In this document: piece by piece, positions 54,726 to 64,000 of the stretch
How positions within the stretch are numbered: the first letter of the stretch is position 1
How the letters are laid out: each line of letters starts with the position of its first letter
Assembly: GCA_016722285.1 (NCBI GenBank)
Contig: JADKGI010000015.1
Span: 89,934-153,933 of the forward strand
Reading direction: 5' to 3'
Source of the DNA: Saprospiraceae bacterium
GTDB lineage: Bacteria > Bacteroidota > Bacteroidia > Chitinophagales > Saprospiraceae
Length of the DNA stretch: 64,000 nucleotides
The notes under the pieces: model-generated
Told to the model about the DNA's origin: nothing
Databases searched by the model: none
Seen by the model: the letters and a program-made list of their open reading frames with translations, nothing else
Translations under genes and position numbers: made by a program

Positions 54726-55229
54726 ATGACAGCACAACATATATTATACAATTACAGCAAATATAATCTGTGGGCAAACGGGATGATGACCCAATGGTTA
54801 CTTTCTAAAGATCATGGACTGATGGATGTCGAATTAAAGAGCAGTTTTCCAACCATAAACAAAACACTGTCCCACATCTGGGTGGCAGAGTATATTTGGA
54901 TGTGCCGTATAGAAGGAATTGTCGGGAACAAACTATCTGGCAGGCATGATGGAAAGGAAATTAGCGGAATATGCCATGACTTATTGGAAGTTTCTCAATA
55001 TTATATCAAAAAATCAGAAGAAATATCAGAAAATGATTTGAGTCAAAAATTTAGGTATAAGTATCTGTCTGGTGATGATGGAGAATCTGAATTGATAGAC
55101 ATCATGCACCATGTCTTGAATCATAGTACTTATCACAGGGGTCAGTTGGTGACGATGGGTCGGGAATTAGGATTTACAGATCCCCCTAAGACGGATTATA
55201 TCCAATATGTAAGAGAAAAGTCTGTTTAG
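54726..55229 (+). CDS. DinB-fold protein
   Basis: A third DinB-family protein, about 167 residues from MTAQHILYNYSKYNLWANGMM, the standard N-terminus for this subfamily (YSKYNLWAN). The metal-site motifs are LSHIWVAEYIWM and HHVLNHSTYHRGQLVTMG, where three histidines are in place. The frame opens at 54630, but the extra residues overlap the upstream gene. Substrate unknown. Confidence 0.88.
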   Translation: MTAQHILYNYSKYNLWANGMMTQWLLSKDHGLMDVELKSSFPTINKTLSHIWVAEYIWMCRIEGIVGNKLSGRHDGKEISGICHDLLEVSQYYIKKSEEISENDLSQKFRYKYLSGDDGESELIDIMHHVLNHSTYHRGQLVTMGRELGFTDPPKTDYIQYVREKSV

Positions 55230-55248
55230 GTTAATCTCTTCATTCGAA

Positions 55249-55494
55249 TCAGGAAAACCATTTGAAAAATACCACTATTAGAAAGGCTATCAACAAGCAA
55301 TAATATATATATATTCCGAACCTAACGTTTTCGTTGATAATATCCTTTTTTGCCAACAGAATACCAATACCTGTTAAACCAAAACCAATCAAATCAAACC
55401 ACTCACTACCGGTATATCTATGTATTATCAAAGAAAAAAACAGACCCGTAATGACCAGTAATTTGCTGTATATGTTGATCCTATTGAACACCAA
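55249..55494 (-). CDS. Small membrane protein, unknown function
   Basis: An 81-residue protein with three hydrophobic stretches (LLVITGLFFSLIIH, LIGFGLTGIGILLA, YIYYCLLIAFLIVVFF). It overlaps the end of the 2-oxoglutarate dehydrogenase gene by 14 bp and is co-directional, which suggests coupling. No family recognised; it could still be a spurious ORF. Confidence 0.55.
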   Translation of the reverse strand: MVFNRINIYSKLLVITGLFFSLIIHRYTGSEWFDLIGFGLTGIGILLAKKDIINENVRFGIYIYYCLLIAFLIVVFFKWFS

Positions 55495-58210
55495 ATGCGG
55501 TTTTTACAAGATCTTCCTGTTGCTGGTCGTGCACTTTTTTAAATCCGGTAGCCGGCGATGCGCTTAACTTTCTGCTAATCAATTCAATTGGATCTTTTCT
55601 AAAAAATCTCATCAGATAAGGCCAGGCTCCCATATTAGCAGACTCTTCCTGGACCCAAAATACTTCAGCTTTACCGTAGTCCTTGATAATATTGCGGATC
55701 TCTTTTTCCGGAAACGGATAAAGCTGTTCCACACGAATAATGGCTACATCATTGATCTGATTAGACCTTTTGTATTCATGGAGATCATAATATACCTTTC
55801 CTGAACAGAAAAGTACTCTGCGTGCTTTATTTACAACATCATGAATTATCTCTTGAAATTTTGCCTTACCTGTGAATTCTTCAATATTACTGACACATTC
55901 AGGATGCCTAAGCATAGACTTTGGAGACATATGTATCAAAGGCTTTCTGTATGGCATGGCCATTTGTCTTCTGATCATGTGGAAGAAATTTGAAGGGGTT
56001 GTTACGTTACAAACAATCATATTGAAGTTGGCACACATCAATAAAAATCGCTCAAGTCTGGCACTTGAATGCTCAGGTCCCTGCCCTTCCATGCCATGCG
56101 GAAGCAACATTACCAGTCCGCTCATTCTTTGCCATTTACTTTCTCCGGCACTGATGAACTGATCTACGATGGTCTGAGCTCCATTGTAAAAATCTCCAAA
56201 TTGTGCCTCCCAGATGGCAAGGTGGTCAGGTGATGCTTGTGAATATCCGTACTCAAAACCCAAAACGGCAAATTCCGATAAAAGTGAATTGTAAATTAAA
56301 AACTTCCCTGTTGCCCCATTAAGAGTGTTTAGGCGATTATAACCCTGACTGGTTTTTTCATCAAAAAAGACAGCATGTCTGTGCGAAAAAGTACCCCGCT
56401 TTACGTCCTGGCCACTCATCCGCACATTTTTTCCTTCGAGCATTAGCGATGCATAAGCCATAAGCTCCCCGTATGACCAGTCTATTAAGCCTTTATTGAG
56501 CAGGTCCAGCTTGGATTTCTGAAGTCTCTTTATCTTTGAGTTAGGATTAAATTCCTTCGGTAACGACATCAGATGATGCAAGATATTGTCAACTTCATCC
56601 TTCGATATCCCGGTGACTGGTGTGACCATATCAGCTATATCAATGGTCTTGGTTAGCTTACGCCAGGCTTGTTCCGGTTCCTGATATTTGTATGGCAATG
56701 CTTTTTGTTTTACCATATCAAGTCTATCTTGTAGTTCAGACCAGAATTTTTGTTCCAGTTCTTCGCCTATTTTTCCATCGACATCACCCCGTTCAATAAG
56801 TTTGGCCAGATATATTTCTCTTGGATTTTTATGTGCCTCAATTATTTTATACATAATGGGCTGAGTAAATTTTGGGTCATCCCCTTCGTTATGACCGTGA
56901 CGCCTGTAACACACCATATCTATAAAGACATCATTATTAAACTTTTGCCTGTACTCCACAGCTAATTCTGAGGCAAATACTACAGCTTCAGGATCATCTC
57001 CATTGACATGGAATACCGGAGCCTGAACGAGGCTTGCTGCAGCAGTACAATAAGTCGAAGATCTGGCATCGTCGAAATCGGTAGTAAACCCAATCTGATT
57101 ATTGATAACAAAATGGATAGTACCTCCGGTATAATAACCATCCAACTGGCTCATCTGGGTAGTTTCATATACGATACCTTGTCCTGCAGCTGCACTGTCC
57201 CCATGTATCAGGATAGGTAGAATCCTGTCATAATCACTATTGTACAGTACATCAGCCTTTGCCCTGGCAAATCCTTCCATGACCGGATTTACTGCTTCGA
57301 GGTGAGAAGGATTCGGAGCAAGTTTCAGGTGCACTATTTTGCCTGAAGGCAAAGTCAACTGTGACGAAAAACCCAAATGGTATTTCACATCACCGTCACC
57401 AAAACTCTGATCAAGGATGGCTGTTCCCTCAAATTCATTAAAAATCTGATCATATGTCTTACCCAGGGTATTGGCGAGCACATTTAATCGGCCTCTATGT
57501 GCCATCGCCATCACTACTTCTTCCACTTTATCTTCCGTAGCTTTGTGTATAATAGCATCCAGTGCCGCTATAGTTGTTTCTCCGCCCTCCAGTGAAAATC
57601 TCTTTTGCCCTACATATTTCGTGTGAAGAAATTTTTCAAAGATTACAGCACCATTCAACTTACTGAGTATTTGCTTTTTCTTTTCCAATGGAAGGCCATA
57701 ACTATTGTCAAATATCCTGTTTTCTATTTTGTCGCGCATCCACATTCGCTTTTCACGATTTTCAATATGTGCGTATTCAACACCCAGATTTCCACAATAG
57801 ATCACTTTCAATCTATCAAGAATCTGAGCAAGTGTCGCATTTTGAAGCCCGATTTCCTTTCCTGCGAGAAAAACTCTCTTGAGATCGTCATCATTCAACT
57901 GATAATCAGCAAGATCCAGATGTGGTTTTCGGTCTCGTCGTGGCTTGAGAGGGTTTGTCGTTGATAGCAAATGTCCTCTGCTCCTGAATCCGTGAATAAT
58001 GGACATAACTCCAAATTCTTTTTCAGAAAGGTTTTGGTCCAATGAGTCACTCATGCTTGCAGAATCACTGTGACCGTTTCCACTAAATTCAAATCCATCA
58101 AAAAATAGCCTCCAGCCATCATCAACCGATGCCGGGTCCTGCTGATAGTTTTTATACATGGATTCTATAAAAGAAGGGTGTGCATTAAACACATATGAAT
58201 AATCTTTCAT
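55481..58210 (-). CDS. sucA: 2-oxoglutarate dehydrogenase E1 component
   Basis: Thiamine-diphosphate decarboxylase of the TCA-cycle oxoglutarate dehydrogenase complex, 909 residues. It begins YSYVFNAHPSFIESMYKNYQQDP, the N-terminal E2-binding segment. GGETTIAALDAI, AMAHRGRLNVLANTLGK, IHGDSAAAGQGIVYET (ThDP/Mg region), and HVNGDDPEAVVFASELAVEYR are all typical. So are the C-terminal PHGMEGQGPEHSSARLERFL and QEESANMGAWPYL. The E2 gene (sucB) is not adjacent. The downstream small membrane protein overlaps it by 14 bp. Confidence 0.95.
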   Translation of the reverse strand: MKDYSYVFNAHPSFIESMYKNYQQDPASVDDGWRLFFDGFEFSGNGHSDSASMSDSLDQNLSEKEFGVMSIIHGFRSRGHLLSTTNPLKPRRDRKPHLDLADYQLNDDDLKRVFLAGKEIGLQNATLAQILDRLKVIYCGNLGVEYAHIENREKRMWMRDKIENRIFDNSYGLPLEKKKQILSKLNGAVIFEKFLHTKYVGQKRFSLEGGETTIAALDAIIHKATEDKVEEVVMAMAHRGRLNVLANTLGKTYDQIFNEFEGTAILDQSFGDGDVKYHLGFSSQLTLPSGKIVHLKLAPNPSHLEAVNPVMEGFARAKADVLYNSDYDRILPILIHGDSAAAGQGIVYETTQMSQLDGYYTGGTIHFVINNQIGFTTDFDDARSSTYCTAAASLVQAPVFHVNGDDPEAVVFASELAVEYRQKFNNDVFIDMVCYRRHGHNEGDDPKFTQPIMYKIIEAHKNPREIYLAKLIERGDVDGKIGEELEQKFWSELQDRLDMVKQKALPYKYQEPEQAWRKLTKTIDIADMVTPVTGISKDEVDNILHHLMSLPKEFNPNSKIKRLQKSKLDLLNKGLIDWSYGELMAYASLMLEGKNVRMSGQDVKRGTFSHRHAVFFDEKTSQGYNRLNTLNGATGKFLIYNSLLSEFAVLGFEYGYSQASPDHLAIWEAQFGDFYNGAQTIVDQFISAGESKWQRMSGLVMLLPHGMEGQGPEHSSARLERFLLMCANFNMIVCNVTTPSNFFHMIRRQMAMPYRKPLIHMSPKSMLRHPECVSNIEEFTGKAKFQEIIHDVVNKARRVLFCSGKVYYDLHEYKRSNQINDVAIIRVEQLYPFPEKEIRNIIKDYGKAEVFWVQEESANMGAWPYLMRFFRKDPIELISRKLSASPATGFKKVHDQQQEDLVKTAFGVQ

Positions 58211-58555
58211 TTATATAAAGTATTAAAGTTGAATTCAAAAAACCAAGTCACAAAATTAACAAGAAATATATTTCTATTACTAATTCCTTCTTCATATTCA
58301 TTTCCAAAACGATAAAAATGAAGCAAAATTGTACTGATGTCGGGCAATGTAAGTGTAACTTAAATATTTACATTAGTTGTAAATCAAGAGTTTTTAGTTC
58401 TGACGATAAAATCATTAAATAACTTAGCGATCTAAATGAGTTAACAATTTTAAAGCCTGGTTCAAAAAAGCATTGATATTAAGGCAACAAAAATTTAAAG
58501 ATACTCTAATCTCCAGTATATCAGGGAGTGACAAAATCAGGCAAAATCGAAAATA
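58211..58555. other. Intergenic region, about 345 bp
   Basis: Lies between the 3' end of polA (58556) and the start codon of the E1 gene (58210), both on the minus strand. Very AT-rich without hairpins or repeats. The only ORF of note is a 34-codon plus-strand ORF with five cysteines (58318-58422), listed as a finding. A minus-strand promoter for the E1 gene is expected but no clear TAnnTTTG is seen. Confidence 0.55.
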
Positions 58556-61363
58556 TTAATGTGCTTCTAGCCAGTTGCTGCCGATACCCATTTCTACTAA
58601 AATCGGGACTTTCAGGTCAGGTATAGCATTTTTCATCTTGTCTTCTATGATGACTTTTACCTTTTCCAGTTCAGGTTTATACACATCAAAAACCAATTCA
58701 TCATGAACCTGCAATACCATCCGGGATTGAAACTGCTCCTGCTTAAAGCAGTCATGGATATGTATCATGGCGATTTTTATCATATCGGCGGCTGTACCTT
58801 GTATAGGTGTATTGATAGCTACTCTCTCTGCATTACTGGCTGTCAGCGAATTTCTCGAATTGATATCCCTCAGATTCCTTCTCCTTCCCAAAAGTGTTTT
58901 TACATATCCAAGTTCGCGAGCAGAACGAACAGTTTCATCCATATAATTTTTTAATCCGCTGAATTCTCTGAAGTAACTCTGTATGAGATCCTGTGCATCC
59001 TTTCTTGATATACCCAATTGACGTGACAAGTTAGTTGCACCGGCACCATAGGTAATAGAAAAATTCACAGTCTTGGCATTTCTCCGCTGCTCTGATGTCA
59101 CTTCATCGTATGGCACGCCATATACTTTGGCTGCTGTGGCTTTGTGAAAATCATTACCGGCTATAAAGGCATCCAGCATTGCTTTGTCATTGCTTATCTC
59201 GGCTATGATTCTTAACTCGATCTGCGAGTAATCTGCTGCCAGCAAAACATGATCATTATCTCTGGGAACAAATGCCTTTCTGATCTCTCTGCCGGCTTCA
59301 TCCTTTATTGGAATATTTTGTAGGTTTGGATTTTCGGAACTCAATCGTCCGGTGGCCGCCCTCGCTTGATTAAAGTTGCTATGTACCCTGCCGGTTCGGG
59401 GGTTAACCATAAGCGGGAGCGCATCGACATAGGTTGACTTAAGTTTTGAAAATTTCCGATGTTCGAGTATGGCATCTATTACTATGTGCTCTCCGGCCAA
59501 CTCAGTGAGCTTATCAAAATTGGTAGAATATTGCCCTGAAGACGTTCTTTTCCATCTGTATGGTACCTTAAGGCGATCAAATAATACCTCACCGACCTGT
59601 TTGGGAGATGCAATATTGAAATGTACCCCTGCATTCCTGTATATTTCCTGTTCTTTCTCCAGAATCATCTTTTCCAACTCTTTGGAGTAATCATTCAGGA
59701 ATTCAGGCTCTATTTTTATCCCCTCATACTCCAGGTCACAAAGCACCCGAATCAGCGGTTCTTCTATTTTTTTATACAACTCATCCAGCTCATTTTCAGC
59801 CATCATTGTCTTCAATACCGGCACCATCTGTAGTGTCAGGTCAGCATCTTCACAAGCATATTCTTTTACTTTTTCCAAATCAACATCCCTCATACTAAGT
59901 TGATTTTTTCCACCTCGTCCTATGAGATCTTCGATGGGTACCATTTTATAATCCAGATATGATTCTGTCAGATAATCCAGCTTATGTCTTAGATCCGGTT
60001 CACAAAGATAGTGGGTGATCATAGTATCATAGCATGGTCCGGCCAATTCAACGCCATACCACTTCATCATCGTCATATCGTATTTGATATTTTGCCCGAT
60101 TTTGACTATGGCTGTGTTTTCGAGGACGGGCTTGAAGAGAGCAACTGTTTTTTTTGCCTCATTCTGATCTGACGATACGGGCACATAATACCCTTCACCC
60201 ACTTTGACAGAAAATGACATCCCCACCAGTTCAGCCTGATGCGGATCAATGCCTGTTGTTTCTGTATCAAAACTAACTTCTGCCGTCTTCTGCAACAAAC
60301 TTATCAGATCACTGATTTTATCTTCAGTATCTGTCAGGTGATATTCATGAGTGGTATTTTCAATATTCTTTTTTGCAATCTGATAATCCGGTTTTTCATC
60401 TGTCTGGCGGGTGGGTGTCGGAGATGTGTTAGTATTTTCAAACAAAGACCGCTGTACACCGGACTGATTTTTAGGAAAACCCACTTCATCATTTCCCAAA
60501 ATCTGCTGAGCTAGCGTCCTGAATTCAAGATCCATAAATATCTCCTTCAGTTTTTCCTTATTCATCGGATCCAGATTAAACTTTTTGGCATCAAACCGGA
60601 TAGGGGAATTTATATCTATAGTGGCCAACCTTTTAGATAAAATAGCCTGGTCTGAAAAATTGATTACATTCTCCTTTTGCTTGCCTTTAAGATTTTCAGC
60701 ATTAGCAATAATGTTTTCAACAGATCCATATTCCTTCAAAAGGCTGACAGCCGTTTTTGGGCCTATGCCGGGTATGCCAGGTATATTGTCCACACTATCT
60801 CCCTGGAGTCCCAATACGTCGATGACTTGTTCTATCTTTTGAATGTCCCAATTTTCAAGTATTTCTTTTTCTCCCAGGATTTCTACTTCGTTACCTTGTC
60901 TTCCGGGCTTGTACATAAAAATATTGGGCGACACAAGCTGGGCATAATCCTTATCGGGCGTCACCATATAGACTGTATAGCCTTCCTTTTCTGCTTGTTT
61001 GGCCAATGTTCCGATTACATCATCTGCTTCATAATTGGGTATCATGACCACCGGTATATTAAATGCTTCCACGATGTCCGGAATATATTTCATAGCAATT
61101 GTTATGTCTTCCGGTTGGGCATCACGATTTGCCTTGTATTGGGGATAATATTCATGTCTGAAAGTTCCTCCTTTGGGATCAAAAGCAACAGCTATATGAG
61201 TAGGTTTCTGATTGGTCATAAGGTCCCACAGGGTACGTACGAAACCAGTTACGGCAGATGTATTAATTCCTTTAGAATTGATAAGAGGCCGCGTAATGAA
61301 AGCAAAATGAGCTCTGTAAACAAGGGCGTGGCCATCAAGAAGGAATAATCTTTTATCTTCCAT
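58556..61363 (-). CDS. polA: DNA polymerase I
   Basis: A 935-residue three-domain polymerase. The N-terminal 5'-3' exonuclease domain has LFLLDGHALVYRAHFA and NIPGIPGIGPKTAVSLL. The 3'-5' exonuclease is intact: SFDTETTGIDP (motif I), GQNIKYDMTMM (motif II) and YACEDADLTLQ (motif III). The polymerase domain has RAATGRLSSENPNLQNIP, LLAADYSQIELRIIA (motif A), KTVNFSITYGAG, and QVHDELVFDV (motif C). It works in Okazaki fragment maturation and repair. The start ATG 61363 has a TACCTTTG -7 element 28 bp upstream. Confidence 0.97.
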   Translation of the reverse strand: MEDKRLFLLDGHALVYRAHFAFITRPLINSKGINTSAVTGFVRTLWDLMTNQKPTHIAVAFDPKGGTFRHEYYPQYKANRDAQPEDITIAMKYIPDIVEAFNIPVVMIPNYEADDVIGTLAKQAEKEGYTVYMVTPDKDYAQLVSPNIFMYKPGRQGNEVEILGEKEILENWDIQKIEQVIDVLGLQGDSVDNIPGIPGIGPKTAVSLLKEYGSVENIIANAENLKGKQKENVINFSDQAILSKRLATIDINSPIRFDAKKFNLDPMNKEKLKEIFMDLEFRTLAQQILGNDEVGFPKNQSGVQRSLFENTNTSPTPTRQTDEKPDYQIAKKNIENTTHEYHLTDTEDKISDLISLLQKTAEVSFDTETTGIDPHQAELVGMSFSVKVGEGYYVPVSSDQNEAKKTVALFKPVLENTAIVKIGQNIKYDMTMMKWYGVELAGPCYDTMITHYLCEPDLRHKLDYLTESYLDYKMVPIEDLIGRGGKNQLSMRDVDLEKVKEYACEDADLTLQMVPVLKTMMAENELDELYKKIEEPLIRVLCDLEYEGIKIEPEFLNDYSKELEKMILEKEQEIYRNAGVHFNIASPKQVGEVLFDRLKVPYRWKRTSSGQYSTNFDKLTELAGEHIVIDAILEHRKFSKLKSTYVDALPLMVNPRTGRVHSNFNQARAATGRLSSENPNLQNIPIKDEAGREIRKAFVPRDNDHVLLAADYSQIELRIIAEISNDKAMLDAFIAGNDFHKATAAKVYGVPYDEVTSEQRRNAKTVNFSITYGAGATNLSRQLGISRKDAQDLIQSYFREFSGLKNYMDETVRSARELGYVKTLLGRRRNLRDINSRNSLTASNAERVAINTPIQGTAADMIKIAMIHIHDCFKQEQFQSRMVLQVHDELVFDVYKPELEKVKVIIEDKMKNAIPDLKVPILVEMGIGSNWLEAH

Positions 61364-61390
61364 ATATTTTCAAATTTATAGTACAAATGT

Positions 61391-61398
61391 CAAAGGTA
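61391..61398 (-). promoter_or_regulatory. -7 element for polA
   Basis: TACCTTTG on the minus strand, 28 bp before the polA ATG. It lies just downstream of a terminator for the preceding gene. Confidence 0.45.
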
Positions 61399-61407
61399 AA
61401 TATAAAA

Positions 61408-61442
61408 ACTGAAAAAGGGATGCACCTTTACGATGCATCCCT
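61408..61442 (-). terminator. Rho-independent terminator of the T9SS protein gene
   Basis: On the minus strand TGCATCCC pairs with GGGATGCA across a nine-base loop (arms at 61434-61441 and 61417-61424, extendable by one A-T pair), followed by TTTTTC and a second T run. It lies 27 bp after the stop at 61469 and before the polA promoter element. Confidence 0.75.
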
Positions 61443-61468
61443 AAGGAATTAATTTAAGCAAATTGTTG

Positions 61469-64000
61469 TTACTCGAGGCCGATCATCTTCTTGGTTCCAA
61501 CATTTGCTCCGCTTTCTATCTGATAGATCATGACACCCACAGAAGGGAGGTCATTCCTTGTCAGTATAAAGCTATTGATGCCTTTACCAAAAGATCCTTT
61601 GTTTTTATAAATAACTTGTCCTGTTACATCAAACACTTTCAGGGTGGCATCTCCTGCTGCAGGTAAGTTAAACGAAATAATAGTCTTGTCATTGAACGGA
61701 TTAGGTTCGTTTTGGAAAATAGCAAAATCAGATGTATTGTTTTTTCCACCAAATCTTAGGGACAATTTGGAGGTCTGTAGATCATCACCCGAATACACTT
61801 CCGAAGAAGTGACAGATGAGTTCATAGAAACAAGATCTGAAATAGCTGCATTAACTTTTGGTATAATATTAAGCGTAAGCAGTTCATTGCCATTGATAGC
61901 TTTCACATCATTCCAGCTCACAGTGTACCTGTTGTCTGAAATTTTGGCAACGTTAGCATCGTTTAATTTTTGTCCACCTACATACACATCTACAAGATCG
62001 GCATTGTTCAGTGTAAGAGTAAACTGCATACCATATACATTTTTTAATGCAGCATCAAATGTAAGAGCATGTACTTTGTTTGCTGCAACATTAATATTGT
62101 CAGAGATCAATTCAACCGTACTTCTCGTGTCGGTAACGGCATTACTGATATTACCTACAGCAGAGCCATTTACGTCTCCGACTTTGACAGCTACAAAATT
62201 CTGATTGCTGGCTGCCTGGCTTAAGTCTGAGATGATAATTTTCTCATTCAGTGGCCATGGATTGGTAGCATCAGCAAAAGTTTGCTTATTGTTGATGAAT
62301 TTCCAGCTATCGCTTTTCGGGAGCTGCACATAGATTCCGAGAATCAGTTTTCTAAGTTCCACAAGGTCAGAAGCAGTCACTTTTTCGTCTCCATTTACGT
62401 CAGAAGCTATCACATTGTAAGGGTTGCTGAATATATCAAGACCCAATACATGTCTCTGGATCATAACCAGATCAAGGGTGCTGACACCGTTCAGATAATC
62501 ATCAGTTTTCTTACCAGCAACTGTATAATCATAATGCATCACTGCACCGTTGAATGTATAATCTCCAGTGGCACTAGTAATGGTTGATTTCAACATCTCA
62601 GGTACACTGTTATCAAGAATGACATCTGCATTTTTGACAGCCTGACCATTATTTGATGCCATCTTACCTGCGATTGAAGTCGTCTGTTGAGGACCACAAG
62701 CACCCTGATTATCAAGCATATTAAGTTTGACCATGCAGAATTCGAAATTTAGTTTTTCATCCCATACTGTCATTTTAACATCTATTGATGGCAGGCTGCT
62801 ACATCCGAAGACTATTCCGGAGCTCTTTGTTTCAGGCTTCCATTTCTGTGCTGTTCCAGCGTTGTACTCAGCCAATGTAGCTTCCACGCCGGCACCTTTG
62901 AAATAGTGAGATACATTAAGCTTACTCAAAACCGGATGTGCTTCGTTGAATGTGTACATCAGATTATTCTTTGAAGTACAATTGTCAGAAGATCCAATAT
63001 TGAAATCTACTGCCCACAGTTCGACCTTGCCATTATTCATAAGAGCAGAACTCAAACCTACGCAATATGGTGTTGGTTTCTTTTTGTCCACAACCATAAA
63101 GGTCTGCGTACATGAAGTGACATTGCCACATCCATCAATTACTCTCCAGGTTACTTTATGGCTGGACATACTTCCGGCTATTTCAGGAATAGTCACACTT
63201 ACAGTTCCTCCCTTTGGAGTTGGTGCTAAATACTTGTCATTGATACCGTTGCCGTTTGTGTCATTTGTCAGGTCGTTATCATTTGAAGGGAGGAATGATG
63301 AATACTCCAGATCGTTGGTACCATCGCCCCATAAATCAACAAATACAATCCATTTCAATGTATTGGAACTACACGACCCTTGATCATCACCGGTCTGTGT
63401 GATCACCAAATCTCTGATCGAGCAGTCACTGCTGATCACATCATATGTCTTTGGATCACAAGATCCCAAGGTAGGTCTCTCATCATCCACTACTTTTATG
63501 GTCTGAGTCCATCTCCATAATCCAGCCTGACTGGAAGAATTTGCATTATAAGTACACCAATTAATGATGGTCCACTGATTAAGAATCTTTAGGCAGGCAC
63601 CGGTTTCAAAATAGAACGTATCACTCTTAAGACTTAGGCCTATCAGATCACACGTACCACTTCTCCAGGTTGGTTTCATAGAGGCAACACTGGTTACACA
63701 ATTGGTTGTTGTATCCCGTGGCCAGGTAATATTGCTTCCACTAAAATCACCAGTAGGACTTGTTTTGGTAATCTTCTGGACACACTGAATGCTTGGATTG
63801 CTCTTAACAAACCAGGTCCTGGTTACGATTCCTGCACCGCAATTATTGGCACCGCCTGGTCTCTGTAATCTACAGGCAGGTCAACACAGTTAGAAAATGC
63901 GTGCTTTTCCGGTTACTAAGTTATCAATGACATCATCACATTTAATTGTCACGTCAGATGGACAAATAATCTTAGGAGTAAGTTTGTCTTCTACTCTCAC
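61469..64000 (-). CDS. Large secreted protein with cohesin-like and dockerin-like domains and T9SS type A signal (5' partial)
   Basis: The protein enters from the right edge and ends at 61469. An in-frame ATG at 63679 opens the longest clean stretch (736 residues), but upstream codons continue the same protein (NCGAGIVTRTWFVKSNPSIQC), then a stop at about 63880. The sequence between 63855 and 63897 makes sense only in another frame (NCVDLPVDYRD), so two compensating single-base changes are likely. Domains: Cys-rich HYR/Ig-like repeats (for example HKVTWRVIDGCGNVTSCTQTF), a segment with EF-hand-type Ca loops (ASDVNGDEKVTASDLVELRK and KVGDVNGSAVGN), a cohesin-like domain (VHALTFDAALKNVYGMQFT) and the C-terminal T9SS domain beginning NEPNPFNDKTIISFNLP. 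Expected to be exported by the type IX secretion system. Confidence 0.85.

Overview
The window looks like a chromosomal segment of a Bacteroidota bacterium, most likely of the Saprospiria/Chitinophagia type. The evidence is AT-rich DNA, TAnnTTTG-type -7 promoter elements, two proteins with type IX secretion (T9SS) C-terminal sorting domains (a gliding-motility/CHU_C-like one at 36.2-38.6 kb and a type A one at the right edge), a DUF2723/GT117 membrane protein, and large DUF11-repeat surface proteins. No rRNA, tRNA, CRISPR array, IS element or phage gene was recognised.

Layout. (1) 1-12.0 kb, minus strand: one giant secreted surface protein. It has a signal peptide, a mosaic N-terminal region, about nine DUF11 domains (six of them near-identical 387-bp repeats), then alternating A/B 180-residue domains in 1,080-bp units. 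It runs off the left edge. Its reading frame is broken by small indels, mostly in homopolymers and often compensated, and the last segment is back in the starting frame. (2) 12.0-12.9 kb: non-coding DNA with two copies of a dispersed-repeat-like sequence and a perfect hairpin. (3) 12.9-19.0 kb, plus strand: a UvrD-type helicase/RecB-like nuclease (one frameshift), an AT-rich single-chain DNA methyltransferase-restriction endonuclease, and a class V aminotransferase whose Tat-like signal is hidden by two short T runs. (4) 19.2-24.2 kb, minus strand: a sulfide/persulfide cassette (SQR, TusE-like, DsrE-like), an Ogt-type alkyltransferase and a Kef-type antiporter. (5) 24.5-36.2 kb, plus strand: DUF2723/GT117 protein, RpiB, M28 peptidase, an AIM24 remnant, NudK-like hydrolase, S66 LD-carboxypeptidase, acyl-CoA dehydrogenase, site-2 protease with CBS domains, amidase. 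(6) 36.2-38.6 kb, minus strand: SprB-like T9SS substrate. (7) 38.7-43.5 kb, plus strand: RlmN, two DinB-fold proteins, a ferredoxin-NADP reductase-like flavoprotein, a GH16 hydrolase and a radical SAM/SPASM protein. (8) 43.6-44.3 kb, minus strand: sphingomyelin-synthase-like PAP2 membrane protein. (9) 44.4-55.2 kb, plus strand: M16-family protein without the zinc motif, the MreB-MreC-MreD-PBP2 cell-elongation operon, glycogen branching enzyme, cystathionine gamma-synthase/lyase, RadC, an isoprenylcysteine-methyltransferase-like protein, a third DinB protein. (10) 55.2-64.0 kb, minus strand: a small membrane protein, 2-oxoglutarate dehydrogenase E1, DNA polymerase I and a T9SS type A protein cut by the right edge.

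Most of the window is housekeeping and envelope biology. The parts most worth a second look are the fused methyltransferase-endonuclease, the two-tier repeat adhesin, the SQR-TusE-DsrE cassette, the sphingolipid-synthase-like protein and the dispersed palindromic repeat family. Frame breaks of one kind (homopolymer length changes, often as compensating pairs) recur in four genes. They are better explained by consensus error than by gene decay, so protein ends inferred at those sites should be treated with care.
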